64,000 nucleotides of DNA from Borreliella japonica (GCF_900099615.1 NZ_FMTE01000004.1:146947-210946), one strand, 5' to 3'; positions 47,534 through 57,881 are shown, counted from the stretch's first letter. Notes: a model not told the origin generated them from the sequence alone. A program made the numbers and translations.

Positions 47534-48514
47534 ATGATAAGACTTAGGAAAGAATTTACTGTTAAAGAAAATGCTTTAAGATTGGATCTTTATTTATCAA
47601 ACAATTTGGAATTTTTTACTAGAAGTCAAATTAAAAGAAGAAATGTAGAAGCTTTCAAAAAGAGTAATGGAAAATTTTTTAAGATAAAATTGTCCAAGCC
47701 TGTTTTTAAGGATGACGAAATGCTGATTGAATTTGACGAAGAGAGTAGTCAAATTGATTGTCTTAGGCCCAATAATATCCCTATTGCTATAATTTATGAA
47801 GATTCTAATGTTATTGTTTTGAATAAACCACAAGGAATTTTAAGTCATCCTGGAATATCACATTGGGATGATACTGTTGTAAATTTTCTTTTATACCATG
47901 TGAAAAAATTGAAAATTAATTTTAATGAAGAAAAAATTAGACCTGGAATTGTTCATAGATTGGACAAAGATACTTCTGGAGTGTTAATTTGTGCAAAAAA
48001 CATTGGCACTTTAAGGTTTTTATCTCAGCAGTTTAAAGATAAAAGAACAAATAAAGTTTACATCGCAATTGTTAAGGGCAATTTTAATGGTTTTTTTGGA
48101 AATATTGAATCTTTTATAGATAGAGATAAACACAATAGGAAAAGATTTGCTGTGTCTAAAGATAGAGGTAAAAAAGCATTAACAGAATATAGGTTATTAC
48201 TCAATTTGGGGGGATATTCTCTTTTGGCTTTAAAACCTAAAACTGGCCGTACTCATCAATTGAGGGTCCATATGAAATATCTTAATTTTCCAATATTGGG
48301 CGATGAGGTTTATGGCAGATTAGAAGGCAGTTTCAAAAAAACAACTTTAATGCTTCATTCTTATAAGCTTGAAATTGATGTTGGAAACAAATCTTTAAAG
48401 AAATTCATTTCTGAATTTCCCAAAAGATTTGTTATTTTTTTGTCAAATTTTTACAAGAGTGATGAATTGAATTTGATTATTGATAATTTGGTTCTCTTCT
48501 TAAAAGATTTTTAA
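47534..48514 (+). CDS. RluA-family pseudouridine synthase
   Basis: A 326-residue enzyme with an N-terminal S4 RNA-binding domain (LRLDLYLSNNLEFFTRSQIKRR) and the catalytic domain with the motif PGIVHRLDKDTSGVLI around residue 143, whose Asp attacks uracil, plus KPKTGRTHQLRVHMKY. It matches RluD/RluC type synthases acting on 23S rRNA; the exact site is not assigned. The ATG at 47534 is chosen; an open TTG at 47513 would add seven residues. Its last four bases overlap the convergent YitT gene. Confidence 0.92.
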   Translation: MIRLRKEFTVKENALRLDLYLSNNLEFFTRSQIKRRNVEAFKKSNGKFFKIKLSKPVFKDDEMLIEFDEESSQIDCLRPNNIPIAIIYEDSNVIVLNKPQGILSHPGISHWDDTVVNFLLYHVKKLKINFNEEKIRPGIVHRLDKDTSGVLICAKNIGTLRFLSQQFKDKRTNKVYIAIVKGNFNGFFGNIESFIDRDKHNRKRFAVSKDRGKKALTEYRLLLNLGGYSLLALKPKTGRTHQLRVHMKYLNFPILGDEVYGRLEGSFKKTTLMLHSYKLEIDVGNKSLKKFISEFPKRFVIFLSNFYKSDELNLIIDNLVLFLKDF

Positions 48515-49476
48515 TTTGAAACTTCTTGTTTTAATAAGATTGAATTAGCTATTATTTTGCCACCAGTGATTTCATTAGTGTTAATAACAGTAATGAAACA
48601 GTTTGGATCAACTTTTTGCGATATATACTTAATTCTTGATAAGCGCATTATTGGAACTACTATAAATACTATAGTTTTTTCTGTTCCTGCCCAAGCTCCT
48701 TTTCCGTTTATTAATGTAGCGGCCAATTTTAACTTGTTTGTAAGAAGATAGGCAATTTCTTTTCCTTTATCCGAAATGATTAATATTGCTTTTTGATTTC
48801 CAAATCCAGTGCTTGTTTTGTCTGTCATTATAGATGTTACAAATGATGCTATTAGCGTATAAAGGGCGATTTCAATATTAAAGAAAAAGGTTGCAAGTAT
48901 TAATACTGCTAGATTGATTATGAAGTTTGTTGTTCCAATACTAATTGAATATTTTTCTTTAATTATCATTGCAATTATGTCTGATCCGCCTGAAGAGCCT
49001 TTACCTTTGAATACTAGTCCAAGACCAAGTCCAGAAATAAGTCCAGCTAGTATTGATACAAGCATCATATCATTAAGATGTATTTTGTTTTGTAAAAACT
49101 GGGAGTAGTTTATGATAATAGAATATAATCCCATTGCAATCCAACTTTGAATGATGAATGTTATATTTAAAAATTTTATTCCAATAAGAAATAATGGGAT
49201 ATTTAATGCAAATATTGTCCATCCTAAATTGAAGCTTAACAAGTAATGTAGCATTAATGAGATGCCCCCAATTCCCCCACTAAGAAGTCCATGAGGAATA
49301 TATAAAACATTCGTAGAAATTGCCATTAGTGCAGATCCTAAAGTTATTTGTATTGTACTACCAAGTATTAATTTGGGATTTTTAGCTATAGTTTTTAATT
49401 TTTTTGCTAGTATTATGAATAACAACTTGAGTTTTTTTTTAATTCTGCGCCAATGTATCTTTTTTTTCTTTTTCAT
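48511..49476 (-). CDS. YitT-family (DUF161/DUF2179) membrane protein
   Basis: A 321-residue protein with a very basic N-terminus (MKKKKKIHWRRIKKKLKLL), five to six transmembrane helices (for example LGSALMAISTNVLYIPHGLLSGGIGG and VFKGKGSSGGSDIIAMI) and a C-terminal cytosolic DUF2179 domain (AILIISDKGKEIAYLLTNKL, ATLINGKGAWAGTEKTIVFIVV). The family's glycine-rich GxxSGGxDIIA motif is present. It is presumed to be a transporter, with substrate unknown. The gene is single and convergent with the pseudouridine synthase. By order it is BB0017. Confidence 0.88.
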   Translation of the reverse strand: MKKKKKIHWRRIKKKLKLLFIILAKKLKTIAKNPKLILGSTIQITLGSALMAISTNVLYIPHGLLSGGIGGISLMLHYLLSFNLGWTIFALNIPLFLIGIKFLNITFIIQSWIAMGLYSIIINYSQFLQNKIHLNDMMLVSILAGLISGLGLGLVFKGKGSSGGSDIIAMIIKEKYSISIGTTNFIINLAVLILATFFFNIEIALYTLIASFVTSIMTDKTSTGFGNQKAILIISDKGKEIAYLLTNKLKLAATLINGKGAWAGTEKTIVFIVVPIMRLSRIKYISQKVDPNCFITVINTNEITGGKIIANSILLKQEVSN

Positions 49477-49583
49477 CTCAACTCTAGGGTTACTTTTAAG
49501 CTGTAAGTTCTAATTTACTTGAATTTTATATTAATTTTTCAAAAAAAACAATTTTATTTCCTTTTTTTATTTTTTTTGATATC

Positions 49584-49979
49584 ATGTTCATGGAAACTAT
49601 GTCGATGAGTTATGCAAAATTTATAGCATTAATAGTTCTGCTTTTTTTTTATATTTGGTTTTTTATTATCCTTAGGATGAAAAGGGCAAATCTGTTTTTG
49701 TTGGAAAAAATCAAAAATGGAGCAAAAATTTTGGATATTCGATCTCCCAAAGAATATAGTAAGTCTCATTATTTGAAATCGATTAACATACCTTTTAATA
49801 ATTTATTTGCCAAAAAGGATAAGTTGGGCGATTTTGAATCCCAAATAATTGTTTATGGCAAAAGTTTTAATAAGTCTTATGAGGCTAAAAAAGTTTTAAA
49901 AAGTATGGGATTTAAGAATGTATTTGTGGCTGGTACTTTAAAAGACATGCCACAAATTAAGAAAAAAGAAGTTGGTTGA
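49584..49979 (+). CDS. membrane-anchored rhodanese-like protein without the catalytic cysteine
   Basis: A 131-residue protein with an N-terminal transmembrane helix (residues ~11-31) and one rhodanese domain: [25 protein letters not shown], the active-site loop region [18 protein letters not shown] and [11 protein letters not shown]. The catalytic Cys of the loop (usual CxxGxR) is replaced by Gly92, so sulfurtransfer is not expected. Four ATGs lie within the first eight codons and no ribosome site is clear; I use the first. By order it is BB0016 (glpE name in B31). The stop overlaps udk. Confidence 0.85.
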   Translation: MFMETMSMSYAKFIALIVLLFFYIWFFIILRMKRANLFLLEKIKNGAKILDIRSPKEYSKSHYLKSINIPFNNLFAKKDKLGDFESQIIVYGKSFNKSYEAKKVLKSMGFKNVFVAGTLKDMPQIKKKEVG

Positions 49980-50599
49980 TGGCTAAGATTATTGGGATAT
50001 CTGGTGGTTCTGGAAGCGGAAAAACTACAGTTGTAAGCAAGATTAGTGAGTTTATTCCAGAGTTTGTCCTTATTTCTCAAGATAATTACTATAAGAGTGT
50101 GGGTGATTATGAATATGAGTTTTCTAAGGTAAATTTTGATCATCCGGATGCTTTTGATAATAATTTGTTTTATGAACATTTGAAAAATTTAAAAAAAAAT
50201 AGCCCAATAGATATGCCTCTTTATGACTTTATTAATCATAAAAGACAACTTAAAACAGTTTTGGTTGTTCCAACTCCTGTTGTTATTGTTGAAGGTATTA
50301 TGATTTTTGTTGATGAGAGAGTAAGAAATTTAATAGATCTTAAAATCTATATTGATACCCCAAATGATATTAGATTTATTAGGCGTTTAAGGAGAGATAT
50401 TTCTAAAAGAGGACGTACCTTGGAGTCGGTTATTGATCAGTATTTGAGCACCACTAGATGGGGTTATTATAGATTTATTGAGCCTACCAAGGAATATGCT
50501 GATCTTATTATTCCTGAGGGAGGGCATAATGATAAAGCGCTTTATGTGCTTTCAACGTTTCTTAAGTCTTTAAGTAAAGAAGGGTTAGACTTTATTTAA
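49979..50599 (+). CDS. udk: uridine kinase
   Basis: A 206-residue kinase that phosphorylates uridine and cytidine for nucleotide salvage. The P-loop is [12 protein letters not shown] at residues 6-17, with the later [15 protein letters not shown] and IEGIMIF motifs and the lid [12 protein letters not shown]. The start is ATG 49979, overlapping the rhodanese stop by one base; a TTG one codon earlier is also open. It converges with priA with a four-base overlap. Confidence 0.95.
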   Translation: MAKIIGISGGSGSGKTTVVSKISEFIPEFVLISQDNYYKSVGDYEYEFSKVNFDHPDAFDNNLFYEHLKNLKKNSPIDMPLYDFINHKRQLKTVLVVPTPVVIVEGIMIFVDERVRNLIDLKIYIDTPNDIRFIRRLRRDISKRGRTLESVIDQYLSTTRWGYYRFIEPTKEYADLIIPEGGHNDKALYVLSTFLKSLSKEGLDFI

Positions 50600-52584
50600 A
50601 TTAATGATATTGGATAATAATCTATTTCAATGTAAACAGTATTCGTTATTTTTATCTTTTCTCTTGTCTTGTTAACTAGTTTTTCAAGCAAACTGTAGGA
50701 CTTTGACAAGTATATTATATTATATCTGTAATTTTTAGATATTTTCTTCATAATAGCTTCTGATGGTCCTAAATGCTCAATTTCTTCTTGCAAAAATTCT
50801 TTAGATTTTTCAAAAAATTCCCAACATTTTTGTTTAGCTGATTCTTCATTTTTGCTTCTAAATATTATTCTAATAATTTTGTTAAACGGGGGATAGTTTA
50901 ACTTTTTTCTTATATCTAGTTCTTGTTCGTAAAATTGTTCATATTGATTCTTATAAGCATACTTTATGGCATAATAATCAGGATTTTTTGTTTGTATTAT
51001 AATTGTGTTGTCATCTTTGAATCTTGCAACTCTTCCCATAATCTGTGAGAGTGTTGTAAAAATTCTTTCGCTGCTTCTAAAATCAGGTAATCCTATTCCA
51101 ATATCCGCGTTGATTATACCTAGTGTTTTTATATTTTCAAAATTGAATCCTTTTGCGATGATTTGTGTTCCGATAAGTATGTCTATTTCTTTGTTTTCAA
51201 ATTTACTTATTGAATTTATATTTTCTGTTTTTTTAATATCAGAATCTATTCTTGCAATTTTTGCATTTGGCAAAAATTTTTTTAATTCTTTTTCAACAAG
51301 TTGAATTCCATAAGTTTTGTATTTAATGTCTTTTGATTCACATTGAGGGCATTGGCTTGTTGTTTGTGTTTTATAGCTACAATAGTGGCATAAAAGTTTG
51401 TTTTCTTTTTTGTAGTAAATCAGACTAAATGAGCAATTTGGGCAACAAATTGTATGTCCACATTCGTTACATTCGAGATTTTTTAGATATCCTCTTTTAT
51501 TAATGAAAATCAAAGATTGTCTTTTTTCATTCAAACTTTTTTGTATGCTGTATAATAGTTCTGATGAGATTGTGCTAAGTTCTTTTTTCATATTTATTAT
51601 TTTTATATCGTCTATTTTGCTTTGAGAGAATTTGTTTTGCATTATTATTTTTTTTATTTGATTATGTTTCATTGCGTGGTATGCTTCAAGAGAAGGTGTT
51701 GCGCTTCCCATTATAAATTTAGCATTAAATTTTTTTTGCAAAAAAAATGCTACATGTCTTGAGTGAAATCTTGGGGTATTTTCAGATTTGTATGTAGTTT
51801 CGTGTTCTTCGTCCATAATTATTAATTTTAATTTGGTAAAAGGTAGCATTAGTGTACTTTTAATGCCAATAACAACCAGACTTTCTCCATTTTTGACTTT
51901 ATTCCATATTAAATTTTTATTAGAATTTGGAACTTTAGAGTTGTATTCATAAATTTTATGGTGTGCATTTAATGCAGATTTTATTCTTTTTATTATTTGA
52001 TATCCTAATGATATTTCAGGAATCAAGAAAAGTATTTGCTGTTCTAGTTGTAAGTAATATTCACACAGTTTAATAAATATTTCAGTTTTTCCAGATCCAG
52101 GTATTCCAAAAAGGTAAAAAACATTAGTTTTTTCTGACTCAACAATTTCTTTGTAAATATTTTGTTGTTCTTTGTTTAGTTGAAGGTGATTTTTATGATC
52201 CGGATACAGGTACCCATTTATTGAAGGCAATGTTTGATTTTTTTTGGATTTTGCATTTTGGGGCAACCCAAAGAATAGAGTTTCTCCGAATCCTGAAAAT
52301 GTTTTTTTACTAATCCAATTTGCTAAATTAATGTTATGTTCTGTTATTATTTCAGTTTTATCTATTATTTTAATAATTTCTTTTATTTTAAATTCAAATT
52401 TTTCTTTGAATTCGTTTTCAAAATATTTTTTAATAATTATTCCAATTTTATTGGAGCCATTAAAATTAACCATTACTCTTATTCCAATTTCTAGATTCAA
52501 GTTGAACCTGTAAAAAAAAAGTTTATTTAAAGGAATGTTTATTGCAATTTCATAGTAATAAGTTGAATGATAATGTTCAGCCAT
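50596..52584 (-). CDS. priA: primosomal replication restart helicase PriA
   Basis: A 662-residue 3'-5' helicase that reloads the replisome. Walker A is [12 protein letters not shown] near residue 160, followed by DEEH (motif II) and MGSATPS. Eight zinc-binding cysteines form [14 protein letters not shown] and [19 protein letters not shown] around residues 370-420, and helicase motifs [21 protein letters not shown] and MGRVARF lie C-terminal. The N-terminal DNA-binding domain is present. It overlaps the upstream gene by eight bases. By order it is BB0014. Confidence 0.96.
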   Translation of the reverse strand: MAEHYHSTYYYEIAINIPLNKLFFYRFNLNLEIGIRVMVNFNGSNKIGIIIKKYFENEFKEKFEFKIKEIIKIIDKTEIITEHNINLANWISKKTFSGFGETLFFGLPQNAKSKKNQTLPSINGYLYPDHKNHLQLNKEQQNIYKEIVESEKTNVFYLFGIPGSGKTEIFIKLCEYYLQLEQQILFLIPEISLGYQIIKRIKSALNAHHKIYEYNSKVPNSNKNLIWNKVKNGESLVVIGIKSTLMLPFTKLKLIIMDEEHETTYKSENTPRFHSRHVAFFLQKKFNAKFIMGSATPSLEAYHAMKHNQIKKIIMQNKFSQSKIDDIKIINMKKELSTISSELLYSIQKSLNEKRQSLIFINKRGYLKNLECNECGHTICCPNCSFSLIYYKKENKLLCHYCSYKTQTTSQCPQCESKDIKYKTYGIQLVEKELKKFLPNAKIARIDSDIKKTENINSISKFENKEIDILIGTQIIAKGFNFENIKTLGIINADIGIGLPDFRSSERIFTTLSQIMGRVARFKDDNTIIIQTKNPDYYAIKYAYKNQYEQFYEQELDIRKKLNYPPFNKIIRIIFRSKNEESAKQKCWEFFEKSKEFLQEEIEHLGPSEAIMKKISKNYRYNIIYLSKSYSLLEKLVNKTREKIKITNTVYIEIDYYPISLI

Positions 52585-53176
52585 ATTTTATTATGCCTTT
52601 TATTATTTTTAAATCTTGCCATATTTCTTTTTTTAATTCTGGATTTTTTATTTGATTTGTAGGAAGGTGTGTAAAAACCAATGGTATGCCTTTAAATCTT
52701 AGTTCTATTCCCCTTACAATTTGAATTCTTAATGGTTGATTTAAGAAAAAATCTATTTCTTCACAAGATAAAATTGCTTTGGGAGTTTTGTTGCTGATTT
52801 CTGAGTTAAGTGATTCAATATTGTCTATTATTTTATAATTTTGTATGTTTATGCTTTTGCACCATTTCGTTACAATATCCTTTGAAGGTTCGTTGAGATA
52901 GTTTTTGTTTACATATATTATAATATAATTGCTGATACTTTTTTCTTGTAAGGTATTATTTGATAATAGGTTTGTTAAATTTTTGTTTTTTTCAGGTACT
53001 TCTGCGGGTTTTTTGTTGTTTTCATTTTTTTGATAAATTTTAACATTTTTAACTTTTTCTATTTTTTGTTTAATCTCATTATCTATTTTTTCAAAATTTT
53101 CTGTAATTTTGCCTTCGATATTATTTGTTAATATTTTAAGTAAAAAAAGTTTTTTAGCTAAAATATTGTTATTCAT
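52577..53176 (-). CDS. probable degenerate family-4 uracil-DNA glycosylase-like protein
   Basis: A 199-residue protein with a charged helical N-terminus (residues 1-80), then about 115 residues that resemble the C-terminal half of family 4 uracil-DNA glycosylases: TPKAILSCEEIDFFL for the family's KPKVILALGRVAA, GIELRFKGIPLVFTH for RGKWYEYRGIPVLPTYH, and NPELKKEIWQDLK for NPAAKREVWEDLK. The GEAPG active-site motif and iron-sulfur cysteines are not seen, and HPS is changed to HLPT. I made this match by eye, so it is an inference; activity is unlikely. It overlaps truA and priA by eight bases each. By order it is BB0013, listed as hypothetical. Confidence 0.6.
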   Translation of the reverse strand: MNNNILAKKLFLLKILTNNIEGKITENFEKIDNEIKQKIEKVKNVKIYQKNENNKKPAEVPEKNKNLTNLLSNNTLQEKSISNYIIIYVNKNYLNEPSKDIVTKWCKSINIQNYKIIDNIESLNSEISNKTPKAILSCEEIDFFLNQPLRIQIVRGIELRFKGIPLVFTHLPTNQIKNPELKKEIWQDLKIIKGIIKYG

Positions 53177-53909
53177 AGTAAACCTTGTCTAAAAATAAAG
53201 CATTTGCGGGCGCAGTTTTTCTTGCAAGGTTTCTATTTTTTGATTTTAGTATTGTTTCAAAAGTAGAAATTGATTCATTTTTTATTTCAATATTCAACAT
53301 TGTACCTATTATTGATCTTACCATTTTCCACAAAAAAGAAGACCCTATTATTTCAAAAATAATATATTTTCCTCTTTTTTTAAACTTGGCAAAATATATA
53401 TGCCTAAATTTGGATCTGCTTTTATCCTTTATGCATGAAAATGTGGTAAAATCATGATTCCCAATTAATATTTTAGCCATTTGGTTTAAATTGCTTATGT
53501 TGAGTTTTTTATTTACATGGTGAGCTTGATATCCTTCCCAAGGATAGTAGTTGTTGCTGTTTAATATATAGTAACTGTATTTTCTTTTTTGAGCGTTAAA
53601 ACGTGGATGAAATGAATTTTTAACATATTTGAGTTTTAGTATTTTTATACTGTTTTTTAATAACATTGCATTTAAAGCTTTTTTTAGATTGTCTAGATGA
53701 ATATTGATGCTCATCTTAAAAGTTATTATTTGTCTTTTTGCATGAACTCCTTTATCTGTTCTTCCAGATGAATGAATCTTTACTTTTTTTTTATTGATTT
53801 TCATCAGAGCTTTTTCAATTTCTCCTTGAACAGTAGGCTTTTCTGGCTGTATTTGAAATCCATAGTACATATGTCCGTCATAAGCTATTTCAGCTAATAT
53901 TTTTTTCAT
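53169..53909 (-). CDS. truA: tRNA pseudouridine synthase A
   Basis: A 246-residue enzyme that makes pseudouridine at positions 38-40 of tRNA anticodon arms. The catalytic Asp lies in HSSGRTDKGVHAKRQ near residue 52, and the family motifs FHPRFNAQKRKYSY and FEIIGSSFLWKMVRSIIGTML are intact. It is in the cdaA operon, eight bases after the DUF2225 gene, and overlaps the following gene. Confidence 0.96.
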   Translation of the reverse strand: MKKILAEIAYDGHMYYGFQIQPEKPTVQGEIEKALMKINKKKVKIHSSGRTDKGVHAKRQIITFKMSINIHLDNLKKALNAMLLKNSIKILKLKYVKNSFHPRFNAQKRKYSYYILNSNNYYPWEGYQAHHVNKKLNISNLNQMAKILIGNHDFTTFSCIKDKSRSKFRHIYFAKFKKRGKYIIFEIIGSSFLWKMVRSIIGTMLNIEIKNESISTFETILKSKNRNLARKTAPANALFLDKVYYE

Positions 53910-53917
53910 TTATTTAT

Positions 53918-54757
53918 TTATTTAAGATTTTTCATTTCCCTTGATATTTTGAAGTAAACTTCTTTGATTTTATCTAAAAGTATTGAAGGCTTTTCTTTTG
54001 AAGATTTGCCCATTCCCGCTATTTTAGAAAGAGTGGTTTTTATGTCGTTTAATTGTTTGTATCTGTATTCTTTATTATCTCTATTCCCATAAAAGTATTC
54101 TAGAAGACCTGATAAGTAGAGAACACTGTCATAGCCATAATTTTTATCTGTATCTGGGCCGAATATGGTTGATGCGTTAACAGGTTCTGAATTGTCTTTG
54201 TCTTTTTCGATAACTAGTTTATAAAGATATGCAGCTTTGTGGTAAAATATTTTTTGAAGATAATTATAGTTTTTGTTTGGTTCTTCTTTTTCAAGGTCTT
54301 CAAATGTCCAAGCGGCTCTTATTGCTGATTTTGCTTGATTTAAAGTGGGATTATGATTCTTTTCAAAATGTTCGTAACATAGCATGGCAAGAATATAACT
54401 TGCAGCTCCTTCTTTTAATGTTCTAGATTTGCTGAAGTTGATCATGTCATCAAAAATAGAATTTATTTTTTTTCTTTCGGACTTTTTATTTTGTAAAATT
54501 TCTTTTTTGTTTTTAGAGATTGAATTAAATTCGCTTGGAAATGTTGCAAAGTAGCATTTTGGACATACTGTTACAGAGTATATTCTAGGATAAATATTGC
54601 CATATTTGTCGTTTTTTATATATTCTCTTTTTAGATCAATTTTCAACTCTCCAGCTATTAATCTGCTACTTCCAGTCAAAAGTTCTTCTTTTTGAAATTT
54701 AAAAGAGCACACAGGGCATTCAATTTTTTCTTTTGTAAAATATGATATTTTTTTCAT
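53918..54757 (-). CDS. DUF2225 protein with zinc-binding CxxC pairs
   Basis: A 279-residue cytosolic protein that starts with a CPVCSFKF pair and has a second pair in VTVCPKCYFATFPSEF, as in the DUF2225 family. The C-terminal 150 residues are helical with TPR-like character (YLQKIFYHKAAYLYKLVIEKDK; LYLSGLLEYFYGNRDNKEYRY). The function of the family is unknown, though its members often have such repeats. It lies in the cdaA operon between acpS and truA. By order it is BB0011. Confidence 0.82.
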   Translation of the reverse strand: MKKISYFTKEKIECPVCSFKFQKEELLTGSSRLIAGELKIDLKREYIKNDKYGNIYPRIYSVTVCPKCYFATFPSEFNSISKNKKEILQNKKSERKKINSIFDDMINFSKSRTLKEGAASYILAMLCYEHFEKNHNPTLNQAKSAIRAAWTFEDLEKEEPNKNYNYLQKIFYHKAAYLYKLVIEKDKDNSEPVNASTIFGPDTDKNYGYDSVLYLSGLLEYFYGNRDNKEYRYKQLNDIKTTLSKIAGMGKSSKEKPSILLDKIKEVYFKISREMKNLK

Positions 54758-54760
54758 GAA

Positions 54761-55138
54761 TTAATTTTCTACCATTACAAATGCAATAGCGTACTCCTTT
54801 TCATGTGATATTGTTAGGTATAGTTTTAAATTCATTTCTCTTGCAACTTTTTCAATTTCATTATGCAAACAAAACTTAGCATTCCCTTTTAAAGATTTTA
54901 TTACCTCCATATCTTTAAGACTATAATGTATTTTATATTGCAACAGTGGGGTTAATGCTTTAATTAAAGATTCTTTAGCTGCAAATTTTCCAGCTAAACT
55001 TTCTATAATGCTGCCGCCCCCTTTAAACTTAAAATTTTCAATTTCTTTATGAGTAAAGAATCTCTCCATTTTTTTTTTATTTTCTAAAAAACTTTTGAAT
55101 CTTTCAACTTTTATTATATCACATCCTATTGACTTCAT
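54761..55138 (-). CDS. acpS: holo-[acyl-carrier-protein] synthase
   Basis: A 125-residue enzyme that transfers 4'-phosphopantetheine from CoA to apo acyl carrier protein. The N-terminal [15 protein letters not shown] carries the Mg-binding Asp, and the second motif [16 protein letters not shown] the Glu and Lys. The C-terminal [14 protein letters not shown] is usual. It overlaps the YbbR gene by four bases at its start. Confidence 0.95.
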   Translation of the reverse strand: MKSIGCDIIKVERFKSFLENKKKMERFFTHKEIENFKFKGGGSIIESLAGKFAAKESLIKALTPLLQYKIHYSLKDMEVIKSLKGNAKFCLHNEIEKVAREMNLKLYLTISHEKEYAIAFVMVEN

Positions 55139-56139
55139 GGTTTGATCTCTGAGTTTTCAATTATTTCTAGTTTTATTTTTTTGGGTTCATAATCATATAT
55201 TTCTGTTTCATTAATATTCTCTTTAAGAATTATATTTGTGTTAATGTTGTAAATTCCAGGAGTTTTTATATCTGCTAAATCAAAAGCAAGGCTTATATTT
55301 TGATTGTTTATATGGGTTTTAATTTGTTTTTCAGAAAGTCTTGTTTTTATTTTTACAAACATTTTGTTTTCTGAGTTTATTATTTTTTCTTTATCTTTAA
55401 TTTCAAGACCATTTTTTAGATTATTAAAAATAAGATTAGGAGATTTTATTGTTGTGTTTGAATATTTTTTGTTTAAATAAATATTGATTACTGCGTGGCT
55501 TTTTTCAAACATAACTAAGGGATTTGGAGGAACTACTTCAAGATAATCTGATACAAACAGGGTTCTTGTGTCAAATTCTTTTACATTGGTTTGAATAGTG
55601 TTTATTTTTTTGAGTTCTTGTTCGGGTCCATATACTAATAAATGTTCAGGTAATATATTATATTTTGCAATAAAATATTCTCCTTTGCCATCTTTTTCTA
55701 TGAGTTTAAATTTGGGTTCTATTTTAACTAATTTAGAGATTTTGTTATCAAGATTTAGCAACACATTTGTTTTTGAAAGTTTATATTCTGCAATGTGTAT
55801 TGAGTTGAGATTTTTTATTTTTATTGGTAACTTATATTTTCCAGGAATCTTTATTTTTGATGCTTCAATAAATAATATTATTTTATTAAGATCAAGATAT
55901 TTTAAGTCATCTTTGTTGATTTTTATTGTAATCTTGACTTTGCTAAAGTCGGGAATTTTTCCAAGGGCTATTTGATCATTCAAGATAATTTTGAATTCTT
56001 TTTCAGTTGTTATTGATTCTATTTTATTGAAATTAAATGCTACAAACATTAGAATAGCTATTAAAATGGAAATGGCTTTATTTTGCCAATCATCAAATAG
56101 TAACTTTATTATATTTGTTATTTTTTTGCTTTTTTTCAT
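55135..56139 (-). CDS. cdaR: YbbR-domain regulator of diadenylate cyclase
   Basis: A 334-residue protein with one N-terminal transmembrane helix ([15 protein letters not shown]) and a series of YbbR-like beta domains outside the membrane. Repeats include [40 protein letters not shown] and [16 protein letters not shown]. In other bacteria CdaR proteins bind CdaA and modulate c-di-AMP synthesis. It lies four bases after cdaA. By order it is BB0009. Confidence 0.88.
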   Translation of the reverse strand: MKKSKKITNIIKLLFDDWQNKAISILIAILMFVAFNFNKIESITTEKEFKIILNDQIALGKIPDFSKVKITIKINKDDLKYLDLNKIILFIEASKIKIPGKYKLPIKIKNLNSIHIAEYKLSKTNVLLNLDNKISKLVKIEPKFKLIEKDGKGEYFIAKYNILPEHLLVYGPEQELKKINTIQTNVKEFDTRTLFVSDYLEVVPPNPLVMFEKSHAVINIYLNKKYSNTTIKSPNLIFNNLKNGLEIKDKEKIINSENKMFVKIKTRLSEKQIKTHINNQNISLAFDLADIKTPGIYNINTNIILKENINETEIYDYEPKKIKLEIIENSEIKP

Positions 56140-56143
56140 TATT

Positions 56144-56929
56144 TTACTCTATTAGTTCGAGATTTAATTTATTTCTAATTTCGTTTAAGCTTAAGTTGTA
56201 TTCCAATTTTGCATTGATTGTAATAGAAATAGACCCGGTCTCTTCGGAGGTTATTATTGTTATTGCATCAGAATTTTCAGAAATCCCAAGTCCTGCTCTA
56301 TGTCTTGTTCCAAATGCTTTGCTAATAGAATCAACATTAGATAATGGTAAAAATGAGCCTGCATATTTTAATTTATTTTTGCTAATTATTACAGCTCCAT
56401 CGTGAAGAGGGGTTTCTCGTTCAAATAGTGATATTAGTAGTTCACTAGATATTAGTGCATCAATTTTAGTTCCTTTGTTTATTATTTGTTCTAGTTGTAT
56501 TTTTTTTTCAATACATATTAGACTGCCAGATTTGTTTTCAGACAGGTGTTCAACTGCTTTTAGAATTTCAGAAATGACTTTTAAAGTTTCTTCTTTTTTA
56601 TTTGAAAGTTTAAAAGCTAAATTGAAATTTCCAATTTGCATTATTATTTTTTTTATTTCTTGATTGAAAAGTATGACTATTGCTATTGGTAATATATTGG
56701 CTATATAATTTAACAGCCAGCTAATAGTATGGAGATTTAAATAATATGAGATAATTCCTATGGAGGTGATGATCAGCATTCCTTTTAGTAGATTTGTAGA
56801 ATAAGAATTGATTACGTTTTTATATATGTAATACACTAGAATGCTAATTAAGCTTAGATCTAAAATTCTTGAAAAATTATCTTTTATTTGATTTAAATCA
56901 TTTATATCCATCACAAATTTTCTACTCAA
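56144..56929 (-). CDS. cdaA: diadenylate cyclase CdaA
   Basis: A 261-residue enzyme that makes c-di-AMP from two ATP. Three hydrophobic segments fill residues ~25-88, followed by a coiled linker and the DisA_N catalytic domain with DGA at residues 177-179 (LHDGAVII) and RHR at 209-211 (FGTRHRAGLGIS). c-di-AMP made by this enzyme (BB0008) is known in B. burgdorferi, degraded by DhhP elsewhere. The TTG at 56929 and the ATG at 56911 are both possible starts, and neither has a ribosome site. It heads the minus-strand seven-gene operon. Confidence 0.95.
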   Translation of the reverse strand: MSRKFVMDINDLNQIKDNFSRILDLSLISILVYYIYKNVINSYSTNLLKGMLIITSIGIISYYLNLHTISWLLNYIANILPIAIVILFNQEIKKIIMQIGNFNLAFKLSNKKEETLKVISEILKAVEHLSENKSGSLICIEKKIQLEQIINKGTKIDALISSELLISLFERETPLHDGAVIISKNKLKYAGSFLPLSNVDSISKAFGTRHRAGLGISENSDAITIITSEETGSISITINAKLEYNLSLNEIRNKLNLELIE

Positions 56930-57023
56930 TGTTAAAACACTGTACTTATTGATCTATATTAGTATAATATAAAATATATAAATAAGCACAGTTTATAATT
57001 AAATTAAATTGTTTTTTGAATTT

Positions 57024-57881
57024 ATGAATGAAAGAGAAAATATTATAGCTTTAATATTTGATTTTGATAATACTCTTATTTATGGTAATATGCAGCAAGT
57101 GTTGTTTGATGAATATTGTGTTGATTCTTGTTCCTTTTGGAAAGAAGTTGAAGGTTTAGAGTATGTTTATAAGCAAAATGGTTATAATATAATTTCTAAC
57201 GAAATGATATATTTATCTCATTTTTTAACCTACGTAAGAGAGGGTTTTTTTAAAAGTCTAGATAATAGAGTATTATTTAATTTAGGTGCTAAGTTAAGAT
57301 TTTTTGAAGGGGTTATTGGTTTATTTGAAGAGATATTTGAAATAAATAAGAAGTTGGAAAGTAATAATTCGCAAGTTAAGATTTATATTGTTTCAAGTGG
57401 ATTTAGACAAATGATTTTGGGAAGCAAAATTGCACCTTATGTGAGTAAAGTGTGGGCGTGTGAGTTTATAGACTCTTATTTGATGCCTTTTTATGCGCTT
57501 AGAGATGAAAAATTTTCTAAAAATAAGGTTTTAAGTAGTGTTTGCTACTTTGTAGATCATACAATAAAAACCAGGGTTATTTTTGAAATTAACAAAGGGT
57601 CTTATGAGAAAATTAACGAGAGAGTGCCAAAGAGTAAAAGGCAAATTCCTTTTAAAAATATATTTTACATTGCAGATGGATTTAGTGATATTCCGGCATT
57701 TGAAATTTTAAATAATATTTTAAATCATTGTAAAAATACCTTGACAGTGTACTATGGAGATGATACGAATGCAAAAAAATTGTTTTATGAGAATAGAGTA
57801 GGAGATTTTGCTGAGGCCAATTATAGCAAAGGCACTAAACTGTATAATTGGATAATGGAGAAAATTTGTTTGAACTTATAA
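57024..57881 (+). CDS. HAD-family phosphatase, phosphoserine phosphatase-like
   Basis: A 285-residue cytosolic protein with HAD motif I IFDFDNTLIYGN at residues ~11-20, motif II IVSSGFRQMI near residue 130 and motif IV FYIADGFSDIPAFE near residue 220. It resembles the phosphoserine phosphatase-like HAD branch, but its size and long cap insert are unlike SerB. The substrate is unknown. Start ATG 57024 (TTG 57009 is also open) lacks a clear ribosome site. A TATAAT at 56963-56968 is a possible -10. By order it is BB0007. Confidence 0.85.
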   Translation: MNERENIIALIFDFDNTLIYGNMQQVLFDEYCVDSCSFWKEVEGLEYVYKQNGYNIISNEMIYLSHFLTYVREGFFKSLDNRVLFNLGAKLRFFEGVIGLFEEIFEINKKLESNNSQVKIYIVSSGFRQMILGSKIAPYVSKVWACEFIDSYLMPFYALRDEKFSKNKVLSSVCYFVDHTIKTRVIFEINKGSYEKINERVPKSKRQIPFKNIFYIADGFSDIPAFEILNNILNHCKNTLTVYYGDDTNAKKLFYENRVGDFAEANYSKGTKLYNWIMEKICLNL

